Positions 8,797 through 16,660 of a stretch of 64,000 nt of DNA are shown here, piece after piece (positions within the stretch are counted from its first letter, which is position 1; every line of letters begins with the position of its first letter). The notes beneath the pieces are model-generated. The model was not told the DNA's origin and made no database searches. It saw only the letters and a program-made list of their open reading frames with translations. The stretch lies in NCBI RefSeq assembly GCF_023337795.1, contig NZ_JALIRS010000004.1, positions 186,001 through 250,000 of the forward strand, in the 5' to 3' direction. Position numbers and translations under genes: made by a program. The stretch comes from Lysinibacillus sp. BPa_S21 (GTDB lineage: Bacteria > Bacillota > Bacilli > Bacillales_A > Planococcaceae).

Positions 8797-9684
8797 ATGG
8801 GAAGTCGTTCACTATCAAAAGCAATCATTGTTTTTTTAGTAACAATTGTAAGTACGCTAGGATTAACAATGGGAAAGGTAGACGCAAAGGCCATGCAAGA
8901 TAGAGCTACTTGGTTATGGGATACGACAAAAATTGTCGAAAATGAATCAGGGGTACTCTCATTTTTAGAAAGTAAACAAGTTAATAAATTATATTTACAA
9001 ATTAATAGTGAAATAGCAAGTAACGATTACAAAAGTTTTATCAATAAAGCAACATCAAAAGGTATAAAAGTATATGCGTTGGATGGTTCTGCAAGCTGGG
9101 TTTCAGCAGAGGGCTATAAAATGCAGGATCAGCTATTTGATTGGTTACGTACATATAATGAAGATGCATCCGCAACTGAGCGATTTTCTGGCGTTCATCT
9201 CGATGTAGAGCCCTACTTAAATAGTGGTTGGAGCTCAAACCAAGAAAAAACGGTTGAGTCCTATCAAGCGCTTCTTACTAGAGCAAAAGGGGATAGCGAT
9301 CAATTACAATTACCATTGGAAGTTGATCTGCCATTTTGGTTTGACGAGATCACATACAAAAACCAATTTGGACAAGGTTTATTAGCTGATTGGGTGATTG
9401 ATCAGGTAGAAAGTGTTTCGATAATGGCTTATCGAGATACTGCTAAAGCAATTATTAACATTGTTGAACATGAAATAAACTATGCAAAAAAAGTCAATAA
9501 ATCAATTGTTATTGGTGTGGAAACAGGAGCTTCTGATGAAGGGAATAATATTACCTTTTATGATGATGGGGAAGCCTATATGAATAATCAGTTAGCACAA
9601 GTTCATAAACAGTATGCCAATAAAATAAGCTTTAATGGTTTTGCCATTCATCATGTTGATAGTTGGATGAATATGCAACCGTAA
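8797..9684 (+). CDS. Secreted protein with a glycosidase-like barrel, cyclic-di-GMP controlled
   Basis: The N terminus has a signal peptide (hydrophobic residues about 8-26, likely cleavage near VDAKA at 28-32). The mature 260-residue part alternates strands and helices like a TIM barrel; GVHLDVEPYLNSGW (about 133-146) resembles the acid-bearing beta strand of several glycoside hydrolases and EVDLPFWFDE and VESVSIMAYRD look like later strands. I cannot name the family. The GEMM riboswitch upstream ties expression to the biofilm/motility signal, so a role on exopolysaccharide or the cell surface is a reasonable inference. GGAG at about 8784 precedes the ATG. Transcription ends at the terminator at 9757. 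Confidence 0.75.
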   Translation: MGSRSLSKAIIVFLVTIVSTLGLTMGKVDAKAMQDRATWLWDTTKIVENESGVLSFLESKQVNKLYLQINSEIASNDYKSFINKATSKGIKVYALDGSASWVSAEGYKMQDQLFDWLRTYNEDASATERFSGVHLDVEPYLNSGWSSNQEKTVESYQALLTRAKGDSDQLQLPLEVDLPFWFDEITYKNQFGQGLLADWVIDQVESVSIMAYRDTAKAIINIVEHEINYAKKVNKSIVIGVETGASDEGNNITFYDDGEAYMNNQLAQVHKQYANKISFNGFAIHHVDSWMNMQP

Positions 9685-9756
9685 AAGTCCTCTCTAACTA
9701 AAACTGTTTAATTAATGAAAATTCTTATATGTAACACAATATATGTATAGAAATGA

Positions 9757-9803
9757 AAAGGATAGATGAGCTTAAGAAAATTAGCTCTATCTATCCTCTT
9801 TTT
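9757..9803 (+). terminator. Terminator after the riboswitch-controlled gene
   Basis: A stem of GGATAGATgAGCT and AGCTcTATCTATCC type is followed by TCTTTTTG. Confidence 0.8.
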
Positions 9804-9824
9804 GTATACTTCAGGGTATGAATT

Positions 9825-10028
9825 GGCAGAATACCCCGCTTTGGAGTGAAATATCCGCGGAAAGGGGCAGAATACCGGCTTTGGAGTGAAATACCCGCGG
9901 AACGGGGCAGAATACCCGCGCTTTGGAGTGAAATACCCGCGGAACGGGGCAGAATACCCGCGCTTTGGAGTGAAATACCCGCGGAACGAGGCAGAATACC
10001 CGCGCTTTGGAGTGAAATACCCGCGCTT
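9825..10028. repeat. 21-bp-phased tandem array A1 (CCCGCG type)
   Basis: Nearly five copies of a 40-42-bp unit start near 9825, 9866, 9906, 9948 and 9990. Each full unit is two 21-bp half-units, typified by GGCAGAATACCCGCGCTTTGG and AGTGAAATACCCGCGGAACGG without the last base. ORFs on both strands through it are periodic artefacts. The same family appears inverted at 44148-44300. Confidence 0.9.
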
Positions 10029-10224
10029 GACCTGCCTTGAATTGAGCATCATTTAGCTCCTGATAAAGTGCCTAATAGTGAGCTTTGGGTTCCTGTCATA
10101 CCTAAATAATTACATAAAAGATTGTTGCTATTCAACTAACTGGTCGGGTTTGCTTAAGAAGGTTTTTAAAGAAGAATCCGCGAATATAGATAGTGAAAAA
10201 TCCATAATGAAGGTGGTAAATCTA

Positions 10225-10812
10225 ATGTCTACTTTATATCGTTCGAATACATATATTCCGGAATTAGTTCAGGCTAGCAAGTTATTAGCTAAAAGAAATG
10301 ATTTCGAAGGTTCCTGTTCAGATGAAGCTGGAAGACTATTATCAGTTCTCGTTGGACAAATAACACAAGGGGAAATTCTTGAGGTTGGAACTGGTTTTGG
10401 TGTAGGAAGTTCTTGGATGCTTTCTACCATTGCTCCAACAGTAAAATTTATTACGGTGGATCATTCAAAAGAAAAAATTGATGCTACTGCCAATCAAATT
10501 AGACATAATCAAGCGGAATTTATTTGTGGAGATTGGAAAGAGGTTATTGCAAAAGAGAAAGGGCCTTTTCAATTTATTTTTGCCGATGCAGCTGCTGCAA
10601 AAACGATTGAAGGAGAACTATTATTCGATACATTAGATATCGGAGGAATGTTATTTATGGACGATTTTACTCCTGAAGAGCATTTTCCGGATGAATGGAA
10701 AGGGAAACCCGATAAAGTTAGGGAATATTGGCTAAACCATAGTGGATTGATAGCAACAGAAATTTACTTAACACCAACTTCATCTGCAATACTAGCAACG
10801 AAGATAAAGTGA
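10225..10812 (+). CDS. SAM-dependent O-methyltransferase family protein
   Basis: The 195-residue class I methyltransferase has motif I EVGTGFGVGSSWML (about 51-64), the acidic ribose-binding TVDHS, GDWKEV, and FIFADAAAA with a later FMDDFTP, as in the catechol O-methyltransferase-like group that includes YrrM. The acceptor substrate is unknown. The frame is open from a GTG at 10078, but that start has no ribosome binding site; AAGGTGG at 10210-10216 supports ATG 10225 and gives the usual family length. A terminator follows closely, so it is a single-gene unit. Confidence 0.82.
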   Translation: MSTLYRSNTYIPELVQASKLLAKRNDFEGSCSDEAGRLLSVLVGQITQGEILEVGTGFGVGSSWMLSTIAPTVKFITVDHSKEKIDATANQIRHNQAEFICGDWKEVIAKEKGPFQFIFADAAAAKTIEGELLFDTLDIGGMLFMDDFTPEEHFPDEWKGKPDKVREYWLNHSGLIATEIYLTPTSSAILATKIK

Positions 10813-10861
10813 TCATCCTTGGGTGAAGTAAACGAAAAGGGAGAATTTATTCTACGCGTTT

Positions 10862-10884
10862 GTAGATTATATCTACTTTTTTGT
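10862..10884 (+). terminator. Short terminator after the methyltransferase
   Basis: Arms GTAGAT and ATCTAC with a TAT loop are followed by TTTTTTG. Confidence 0.65.
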
Positions 10885-10890
10885 TCTAAT

Positions 10891-10918
10891 TTGTAATATT
10901 TTGAAAAAATGCTATAAT
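10891..10918 (+). promoter_or_regulatory. Sigma-A-type promoter of the MFS leader
   Basis: TTGTAA at 10891 and TATAAT at 10913 are separated by 16 bases. Transcription would start near 10925, giving a leader of about 145 bases. Confidence 0.65.
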
Positions 10919-10952
10919 TCATATAAATATTTATGGGTGATACAAAACTTGT

Positions 10953-11065
10953 GATAAATCTACTTCCCCCAGATTTATCCGATATATGATAGGAGGCAAA
11001 TTTAATGAATAGTCCAATTTAATATTCCTCTATTAAGCCAAAATTCGAATGAAATATCGGGGGAA
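10953..11065 (+). promoter_or_regulatory. Structured leader of the MFS gene with possible Shine-Dalgarno sequestration
   Basis: A perfect hairpin GATAAATCT (10953-10961) and AGATTTATC (10971-10979) holds the loop ACTTCCCCC. The last seven loop bases TTCCCCC (10964-10970) are exactly complementary to the transporter's Shine-Dalgarno GGGGGAA (11059-11065). A short ORF with its own AGGAGG lies between. This resembles translational attenuation leaders of drug-efflux and methylase genes, but the mechanism is inferred. Confidence 0.5.
11005..11022 (+). CDS. Five-codon leader ORF (MNSPI)
   Basis: AGGAGG at 10991-10996 is followed 8 bases later by ATG AAT AGT CCA ATT TAA. A perfect ribosome binding site before such a short frame, 48 bases ahead of an exporter gene, is what a regulatory leader peptide looks like. 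Translation is not demonstrated. Confidence 0.45.
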   Translation: MNSPI

Positions 11066-11070
11066 ATATA

Positions 11071-12282
11071 ATGAAATTGAATAGAAATTTTTCTTTATTA
11101 CTATTGGGTCAGTCACTCGCTAATATAGGCGATGTATTATATATAGTAGGTGTTATAAGTACAATTTTTGTATTAACAGATTCTGCATTTGCAGCATCGT
11201 TTGTACCATTTACGATTGCTTCTTCTATGTTTATATCTAGTCTGCTAACACCTCTTTTGGTGGAGAAATTCAATCTGAAATGGTTACTTGCTGGATCTCA
11301 AATTACAAAAACGATTTTACTCTTTATTCTAGGGTTTTTGTTAATTGGTTTAACAGTAGCTAATTATTATTTTATCTTTTTTATAATAGGATTGATTGCT
11401 TTTTTTGATGGATGTGCAAATCCAATAAGACAGACTTTAACGCCGTACTATGTTAAACCTGAACATCTAATTCAAGCTAATGGAATTGCAGAAACAATTA
11501 CGCAGATCATACAAGCAGGTATGTGGTTCGTAGGAAGTTCATTGCTCATGATTATGAGCTCTCAACAACTTATTTGGTTAGTTGGATGTTTATTTGTAAT
11601 GGCAAGCATAATACTTTGCCTTTTAGAAAGTGTAAACAATCATGAAACAACCGAGCTAAAAGGGAAACTAGAAAAGATTAAAGAGGGTTGGAGAACTTTA
11701 TCTAACACGCCAGTTTTAAGAAGAATTGCTTGGATAGAATTTTTGGAAACAATTGCAGCAACAGTTTGGATAGCTGCTATTTTATATGTATTTGTCAACG
11801 ATGCTTTGAACGTCGGTGAAAAATGGTGGGGATTTATTAATGGAGCTAACTTCTTAGGTCTGATTTTAGGAAGTGCTTATTGTATTAAATTTTCCTCTTT
11901 TGTTGGAAGGAAAATAGCAACCTTTATTTTTGTCGGTTCATTCGCAAGTTTCTTATTCACAATATTATTTAGCATAAACAGCATTCCAATGATTTCCTTA
12001 CTTTTATCGCTCCTTGTAGGGCTTTTTGGACAAATTAAACAAATTCCTCAACAAACGGTTATACAAACTAGTGTGTCAAAAGAACAGTTATCAACTGTTT
12101 ATACCTCATTAGGTGCTATCGGAACTGGGATTTTTGGCGTTGGCTCTCTTGTTATGGGCGTATTAGCAGATTTGTTAGGAATTAGAATTGTATTCGTTAT
12201 TTCGGGGCTATTACTTGCGATAGTAAGTACAATTGCTTATAAAAACAAGCCATTGTTTGTTAGAAATGTTTTGGAACAATAA
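11071..12282 (+). CDS. MFS exporter (macrolide-efflux / MFS_3-like)
   Basis: The 403-residue protein has twelve predicted membrane helices and the N-terminal layout NFSLLLLGQSLANIGDVLY typical of MFS_3 efflux proteins, the group containing Mef-type macrolide pumps. The short cytoplasmic loop between the halves (about 185-210) is Glu/Lys rich. Substrate is unknown; the leader upstream hints at drug-inducible translation. GGGGGAA 5 bases before ATG 11071 is the ribosome binding site. It is monogenic, ending at the 12335 terminator. Confidence 0.82.
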   Translation: MKLNRNFSLLLLGQSLANIGDVLYIVGVISTIFVLTDSAFAASFVPFTIASSMFISSLLTPLLVEKFNLKWLLAGSQITKTILLFILGFLLIGLTVANYYFIFFIIGLIAFFDGCANPIRQTLTPYYVKPEHLIQANGIAETITQIIQAGMWFVGSSLLMIMSSQQLIWLVGCLFVMASIILCLLESVNNHETTELKGKLEKIKEGWRTLSNTPVLRRIAWIEFLETIAATVWIAAILYVFVNDALNVGEKWWGFINGANFLGLILGSAYCIKFSSFVGRKIATFIFVGSFASFLFTILFSINSIPMISLLLSLLVGLFGQIKQIPQQTVIQTSVSKEQLSTVYTSLGAIGTGIFGVGSLVMGVLADLLGIRIVFVISGLLLAIVSTIAYKNKPLFVRNVLEQ

Positions 12283-12334
12283 AATTAAAGATGAAGGATT
12301 TATTAGCTTTTTAAGGTCTGAATAATAGTTTGTG

Positions 12335-12373
12335 AAGAAGGGCCATCATTTTTGATGGTCCTTCTTATTGTTT
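12335..12373 (+). terminator. Terminator of the MFS exporter
   Basis: GAAGGGCCATCA and TGATGGTCCTTC arms are followed by TTATTGTTTT. Confidence 0.85.
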
Positions 12374-12410
12374 TAATAAAAAAGTACACCACTTATAAAA
12401 GTGATGTACT
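12374..12410 (-). terminator. Terminator of the carboxynorspermidine operon
   Basis: Arms AGTACACCACTT and AAGTGATGTACT (one mismatch). Read on the minus strand it is followed by TTTTTTATT, so it ends the operon starting at 14814. Confidence 0.8.
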
Positions 12411-12448
12411 AATTGTTTATACAGACTATTGGAGAGGATTTTCTTTGT

Positions 12449-13588
12449 TTATGAAAGTCGACCGCTATAGTCTTCAAATTTAAATTCACGAATGACTTTA
12501 AGGCCTTCTTCATCGTTATAAGAAACGATTGATGGAAGATTTACACCATTAAACATATGATTTTTCACCATTGAGTAATGCGCCATATCTGTAAATACTA
12601 GACGATCTCCTGGTTGTAAAGGCTGTTTGAATGAATAATCGCCAATTACATCACCAGCAAGACATGTAAGCCCGCCCAGGCGGTATGTGTAAGCTAGCTC
12701 ATTCGGTTGACCAGAACCGATAATCATTGGGCGGTACGGCATTTCTAGAACGTCTGGCATATGGCAAGTTGCCGATGTATCTAAAATGGCTAGGTTCATA
12801 CCGTTTTTTTGTACATCGAGAACAGTTGCTACTAAATAACCTGTATGAAGTGCAACAGCTTCGCCTGGTTCTAAATATACGAGAAGGTTATATTTGTCTT
12901 GAATGTAATTAATGATATTCACAAGCTTTTCTACATCATAATCCTCACGGGTAATATGGTGACCTCCACCAAAGTTTAACCATTTCATTTGATGTAATAC
13001 ATCACCAAATTTTTCTTCAACAACTTGTATAATGCGCTCTAACGTATCAGAGTTTTGCTCACACATAGCGTGGAAGTGTAGGCCATCAATACCGTCAAGT
13101 TGTGACTTATCGAAGTTGGCTAAAGTTGTGCCAAGACGGGAATTCGTATAGCAAGGGTCGTAAAGTTCTGTTTCAATTTCAGAGTACTCAGGATTGATAC
13201 GAATACCACACTCAATTGTTTTACCAGCAGATTTTACTTTGTCCTTATATTGGTGCCATTGGTTAAATGAATTAAACACAATATGATCCACATAACCAAG
13301 AAGTTCGTCCATTTCATGCTCCACATAGGCTGGAGCATAGACATGAACTTCTTTGCCCATTTTTTCATAGCCGAGTCGAGCTTCAAATAATGAGCTGGAC
13401 GTAATCCCCGCTAAATATTCCCCCACTAATGGGAAGGTTGAATGCATTGAAAATCCTTTTAAGGCAAGTAAAATACGGCAACCCGTTCTATCTTGAATCG
13501 ATTTTAAAAGTTCTAGATTTTTTGTTAATAATCGTTCATCCACTATGTAAGAAGGGGATGGAACTTTTGAGAAATCTATTGGCTTCAT
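12449..13588 (-). CDS. nspC: Carboxynorspermidine/carboxyspermidine decarboxylase
   Basis: This alanine-racemase-fold PLP decarboxylase removes the carboxyl group from carboxy(nor)spermidine to give norspermidine or spermidine. The PLP lysine lies in LLALKGFSMH (K44); GGGHHITRED, the phosphate-binding YLEPGEAVA and the active-site Cys in DTSATCHMPDV are present; 379 residues is the family length. Its start overlaps the stop of the upstream dehydrogenase by 4 bases, showing translational coupling of the two consecutive steps. Whether the product is spermidine or norspermidine depends on the diamine used and cannot be read here. Confidence 0.92.
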   Translation of the reverse strand: MKPIDFSKVPSPSYIVDERLLTKNLELLKSIQDRTGCRILLALKGFSMHSTFPLVGEYLAGITSSSLFEARLGYEKMGKEVHVYAPAYVEHEMDELLGYVDHIVFNSFNQWHQYKDKVKSAGKTIECGIRINPEYSEIETELYDPCYTNSRLGTTLANFDKSQLDGIDGLHFHAMCEQNSDTLERIIQVVEEKFGDVLHQMKWLNFGGGHHITREDYDVEKLVNIINYIQDKYNLLVYLEPGEAVALHTGYLVATVLDVQKNGMNLAILDTSATCHMPDVLEMPYRPMIIGSGQPNELAYTYRLGGLTCLAGDVIGDYSFKQPLQPGDRLVFTDMAHYSMVKNHMFNGVNLPSIVSYNDEEGLKVIREFKFEDYSGRLS

Positions 13589-14814
13589 CGACTTAATTCC
13601 TTTGCATCTAACTCAAGGTCAAGTAATTCTGGATTATGGCTTTCTTGCCATGGTAGACCCCATTTATTTAATGCATCCATGAATGGATCTGGATTGAAGT
13701 CTTCTACATTCCAAACACCTGGTTTCCGCCATTGACCGTTCATCACAAGCATTGCACCGATCATTGCAGGTACGCCAGTTGTATAAGAAATAGCTTGCGA
13801 ACCTACCTCGTTATAGCATTCTTCGTGGTCACAAACATTGTATACATAATAAGTTTTTTCCTTACCATCTTTTAGACCTCGAATAATACATCCGATATTC
13901 GTTTTTCCTTTTGTACGTGGTCCAAGTGATGCTGGATCAGGTAGTACAGCTTTAAGGAAGTGAATTGGTTGGATCATTTGTCCTTCAAATTCAATCGGCT
14001 CGATAGAAGTCATACCAACATTCTCTAATACTTTTAAATGTGTTAAGTATTTTTCAGAGAATGTCATCCAGAATCGAATTTGCTTTAAGCCTTTAATGTT
14101 TTTAGCAAGTGATTCAAGTTCTTCATGGTATAAAAGGTAAATATCTTTTGGTCCGATTTCTGGTAGGTTATAAACCTCTTTTTTCTCAAGTGGTGCAGTT
14201 TCTACCCATTCGCCTTCTTTCCAATAACGACCATTCGCAGTAATTTCACGAATGTTGATTTCTGGGTTGAAGTTTGTCGCGAAGTGGTAACCGTGATCAC
14301 CAGCATTTGCATCTACAATATCTATGTAGTGGATTTCATCAAATTCATGTTTTTGTGCATGAGCTGTGAAAACGCCTGTTACACCTGGGTCAAAACCGCT
14401 ACCAAGTAAAGCTGTTAAGCCGGCTTTTTCGAACTTCTCTTTATAAGCCCATTGCCATTTATATTCAAATTTTGCCGTTTCAGGTGGCTCGTAGTTTGCA
14501 GTATCCACATAGTGTACACCTGTCGCTAAGCAAGCATCCATAATCGTTAAGTCTTGATAAGGTAGTGCCACATTAATAACAACTTCTGGTCCGAAGGCTT
14601 TAATAAGTTCAATAACCTCTTCCGTATTGTCTGCGTCTACCTGTGCAGTATGAATCTTTGTTTTACCGCCATCTAGTTTTTCTTTTAGAGCGTCACATTT
14701 TGAAACAGTTCTACTTGCGATACAAATCTCCTCAAATACGTCCGAATTTTGAACACACTTGTGTACCACAACACTGGCCACTCCGCCAGCACCTATAATC
14801 AATGCTTTACCCAA
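13585..14814 (-). CDS. Carboxynorspermidine/carboxyspermidine dehydrogenase (saccharopine dehydrogenase family)
   Basis: The enzyme reductively condenses aspartate semialdehyde with diaminopropane or putrescine. The N-terminal Rossmann motif ALIIGAGGVASVV (about 4-16), ALPYQDLTIMDACL and a C-terminal saccharopine-dehydrogenase domain are present; 409 residues agrees with CANSDH proteins. It is paired with nspC in the order usual for this alternative polyamine pathway. The ATG at 14814 follows GGGGGTAGACA. Lysine-type saccharopine dehydrogenase is the main alternative, but the nspC partner argues against it. Confidence 0.9.
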   Translation of the reverse strand: MGKALIIGAGGVASVVVHKCVQNSDVFEEICIASRTVSKCDALKEKLDGGKTKIHTAQVDADNTEEVIELIKAFGPEVVINVALPYQDLTIMDACLATGVHYVDTANYEPPETAKFEYKWQWAYKEKFEKAGLTALLGSGFDPGVTGVFTAHAQKHEFDEIHYIDIVDANAGDHGYHFATNFNPEINIREITANGRYWKEGEWVETAPLEKKEVYNLPEIGPKDIYLLYHEELESLAKNIKGLKQIRFWMTFSEKYLTHLKVLENVGMTSIEPIEFEGQMIQPIHFLKAVLPDPASLGPRTKGKTNIGCIIRGLKDGKEKTYYVYNVCDHEECYNEVGSQAISYTTGVPAMIGAMLVMNGQWRKPGVWNVEDFNPDPFMDALNKWGLPWQESHNPELLDLELDAKELSR

Positions 14815-14980
14815 TTGTCTACCCCCAAATTCAAATAAGTATTGTCAAACAAGCTGATTATACAGAAAATTGAATCACTACTCAATGATTCTTTTTAAAT
14901 TTTCTACAAAATTTTTTATATTTCAATAATAATCGTTCGAATTCAAAGGGGAACGCCACGAATAAAGAAGCATTTCATGA

Positions 14981-15018
14981 AAAAAAATCCCCTTAACTCT
15001 AAAGTGTAAAAGGGAAAA
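14981..15018 (-). terminator. Probable minus-strand terminator of the small membrane gene
   Basis: CCCTTTTACAC and GTTAAGGGG arms read on the minus strand are followed by ATTTTTTT. Confidence 0.6.
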
Positions 15019-15029
15019 TTCGGAAAACG

Positions 15030-15236
15030 TTATTTAAAAAAACGATTCGATATTTGTCGTTTTTCATCCTTCCATAAATAAAAAAAGATTAGGAGTAAAG
15101 TACTTAAAAACCCCATCACAAGGGCATATGTGCTGAAGGCCACATCTACTTGACTTTGCATAGCATAAATGAAAATAGCTCCTAGTGTTAACAAATTTCC
15201 CATAATCAGCGATACAAAATGAAATCGTCTATTCAT
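15030..15236 (-). CDS. Small two-helix membrane protein
   Basis: The 68-residue product has hydrophobic segments at about 8-27 and 33-54, a basic N terminus (MNRRFH) and a basic C-terminal tail (KDEKRQISNRFFK). No family is recognised. AGGAGGGC stands 9-10 bases before the ATG, which makes it a real gene. It is monocistronic, with a terminator behind it and a repeat array in front. Confidence 0.65.
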   Translation of the reverse strand: MNRRFHFVSLIMGNLLTLGAIFIYAMQSQVDVAFSTYALVMGFLSTLLLIFFYLWKDEKRQISNRFFK

Positions 15237-15358
15237 AGCACAAGCCCTCCTATATATAGTTTCATGTTCTCAAAAAACGAAAATACACTTCAATTATCTC
15301 ATAATTCAGAACTTTATCCAATGTTTTTTTATCGGGGTATTATCGTCACTGATGAGAC

Positions 15359-15538
15359 GATGGAAAGACATGACTTACCGGCGAAAAGACACGTGTTAGC
15401 GGCGAAAAGGCACGAGTAAAGGCATGAGTTTAGCGGCGAAAGGCATGAGTTTAGCGGCGAAAAGGCACGTGTTAGCGGCGGAAAGCCATGAGTTAGCGGC
15501 TGAAAACCATGTCCAAGCGGCGAAACCCCGTGCCGAGC
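15359..15538. repeat. 21-bp-phased tandem array A3 (GGCGAAAAGGCACG type)
   Basis: About eight units of 21 bp start at 15359, 15380, 15401, 15435, 15456, 15477, 15498 and 15519. One unit is 34 bases long (15401-15434), as if two had partly merged. The core is GGCGAAAGGCATGAGTTTAG. It lies upstream of the small membrane gene and the TPR gene, which are divergent. Confidence 0.9.
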
Positions 15539-15603
15539 AACGCGAGTGAAGCGGCTCATCGGATTCCCTCGAGAAAACGCCAAGTCGAAACGGAAATCAA
15601 CCC
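15539..15603. repeat. Dispersed intergenic repeat, short copy 3
   Basis: It contains CAACGCGAGTG, CTCATCGGATTCCCTCG and the family end motif CGAAACGGAAATCAACCC, abutting the tandem array. Only the distal part of the element is present. Confidence 0.6.
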
Positions 15604-15737
15604 TCACTGATTTATTGATTCGATATTAAATTAAAAGAATTATAGAAAAATTATTTCTATTTAGTTTGTTTTAGATTTAAAGATGGTAAACTACCTATAA
15701 GACTTTTCTTTTGGTGAAGGTGAGGATTTTAATAGTG

Positions 15738-16475
15738 ATGAAACAGCTTGATGAGCAAGTTCAACAAATAAATGAATTATTTTTAAATGGTCATGTGAAA
15801 GAAAGCTATGAATTAGCCAAAGTACTGTTAGTTGATAATAAGTTTACAGAACATGAAGCATATCTAACAATTCAGCAGCACGTCTCATTGTTAGAAGCGA
15901 ACGGATATGCAAATATGCCAGTTCCTTCTGCTGAAAAAGTAAAGCAAAGTGTTGAACGTACGGATGGCTCTTATCCAGAGCGCGATGTACTCGCTGCGTA
16001 CATAGGAAGTGAGGATGAAGAGCAATTTGGAAAAGTAGTAGATGAATTATTAGCTGGTTCGGTCGAGGCACAAGCAAATGCTTACTATACGATGGCTGAG
16101 TATTTTGCTCTTGCTAAGGAGCAGGATAAAGCGCTTGTGCAATATGCGGAAGCGATCAAACTACAGCCGAATAAAGCACTTTACTGGGGAGCCTTCGCGC
16201 AGTTTTTGAGTCGAAATGAAGGCAGTCCGTACTTAGCATTACGTCTGATTGAAGAAGCTATTCATTTAGATAGCATGAACCCCCGCTGGTACTATATTCA
16301 AGGGAATATTTTTTTACAGCTTGTCGCAGCTACAAAAAATTTAAGCTATTTACCTGCTCTTGAAGAAGCGTGGGAGAAGGCTAAGAAACGTTGCTCTAAT
16401 AAACAGGTTTCATTAAAAGTAGACATTGCGAAATCCAATGATGTACTGTCACAATGGAAAAAACAATTGTTATAA
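15738..16475 (+). CDS. Tetratricopeptide-repeat protein
   Basis: Residues about 115-215 hold two to three TPR-like helical pairs (AYYTMAEYFALAKEQDKALVQY with residues broken by loops, ALYWGAFAQFLSRN, RWYYIQGNIFL), which usually bind partner proteins. The N-terminal 100 residues are helical and acidic. No signal peptide. The frame opens at TTG 15711, but AAGGTGAGG at 15717-15725 points to GTG 15735 or ATG 15738 as start. The cellular partner is unknown. A terminator lies behind it. Confidence 0.7.
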   Translation: MKQLDEQVQQINELFLNGHVKESYELAKVLLVDNKFTEHEAYLTIQQHVSLLEANGYANMPVPSAEKVKQSVERTDGSYPERDVLAAYIGSEDEEQFGKVVDELLAGSVEAQANAYYTMAEYFALAKEQDKALVQYAEAIKLQPNKALYWGAFAQFLSRNEGSPYLALRLIEEAIHLDSMNPRWYYIQGNIFLQLVAATKNLSYLPALEEAWEKAKKRCSNKQVSLKVDIAKSNDVLSQWKKQLL

Positions 16476-16557
16476 GCGGAATAGGGAATCCGACTTAAGC
16501 TTGTTAGACGGATTTGCTGCAATGAGTGGGGGAAATGATTATTGAATAGCAATTAAT

Positions 16558-16603
16558 AAAACCAGGCAGAGATTGGTAGTGAAACCTTTGCCTGGTTTAT
16601 TAT
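16558..16603 (+). terminator. Terminator between the TPR and LuxR genes
   Basis: AAACCAGGCA and TGCCTGGTTT arms are followed by ATTATTATA; the palindrome could serve both convergent genes. Confidence 0.75.
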
Positions 16604-16660
16604 TATATAAATGTCTTCTGATTCAGCACTCGGTTTTTATCGATTACTAACATCTTATTT

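Noticed and set aside
9825-10028. CRISPR array
   Set aside because: Repeats are contiguous half-units without unique spacers and no cas gene is near; the same holds for the other three arrays.
9708-10052. ORFs on both strands with repeated GYFTPKRGYS or WSEIPAERGRIPA text
   Set aside because: They are translations of the 21-bp-phased array, open only because the period is a multiple of three; no ribosome binding sites.
10078-10224. N-terminal extension of the O-methyltransferase
   Set aside because: The GTG at 10078 has no ribosome binding site and the extra 49 residues do not fit the family; ATG 10225 does.
15219-15607. Frames on both strands over 15219-15607
   Set aside because: They cross array A3 and a dispersed repeat; the plus frame starts inside the small membrane gene without a ribosome binding site.
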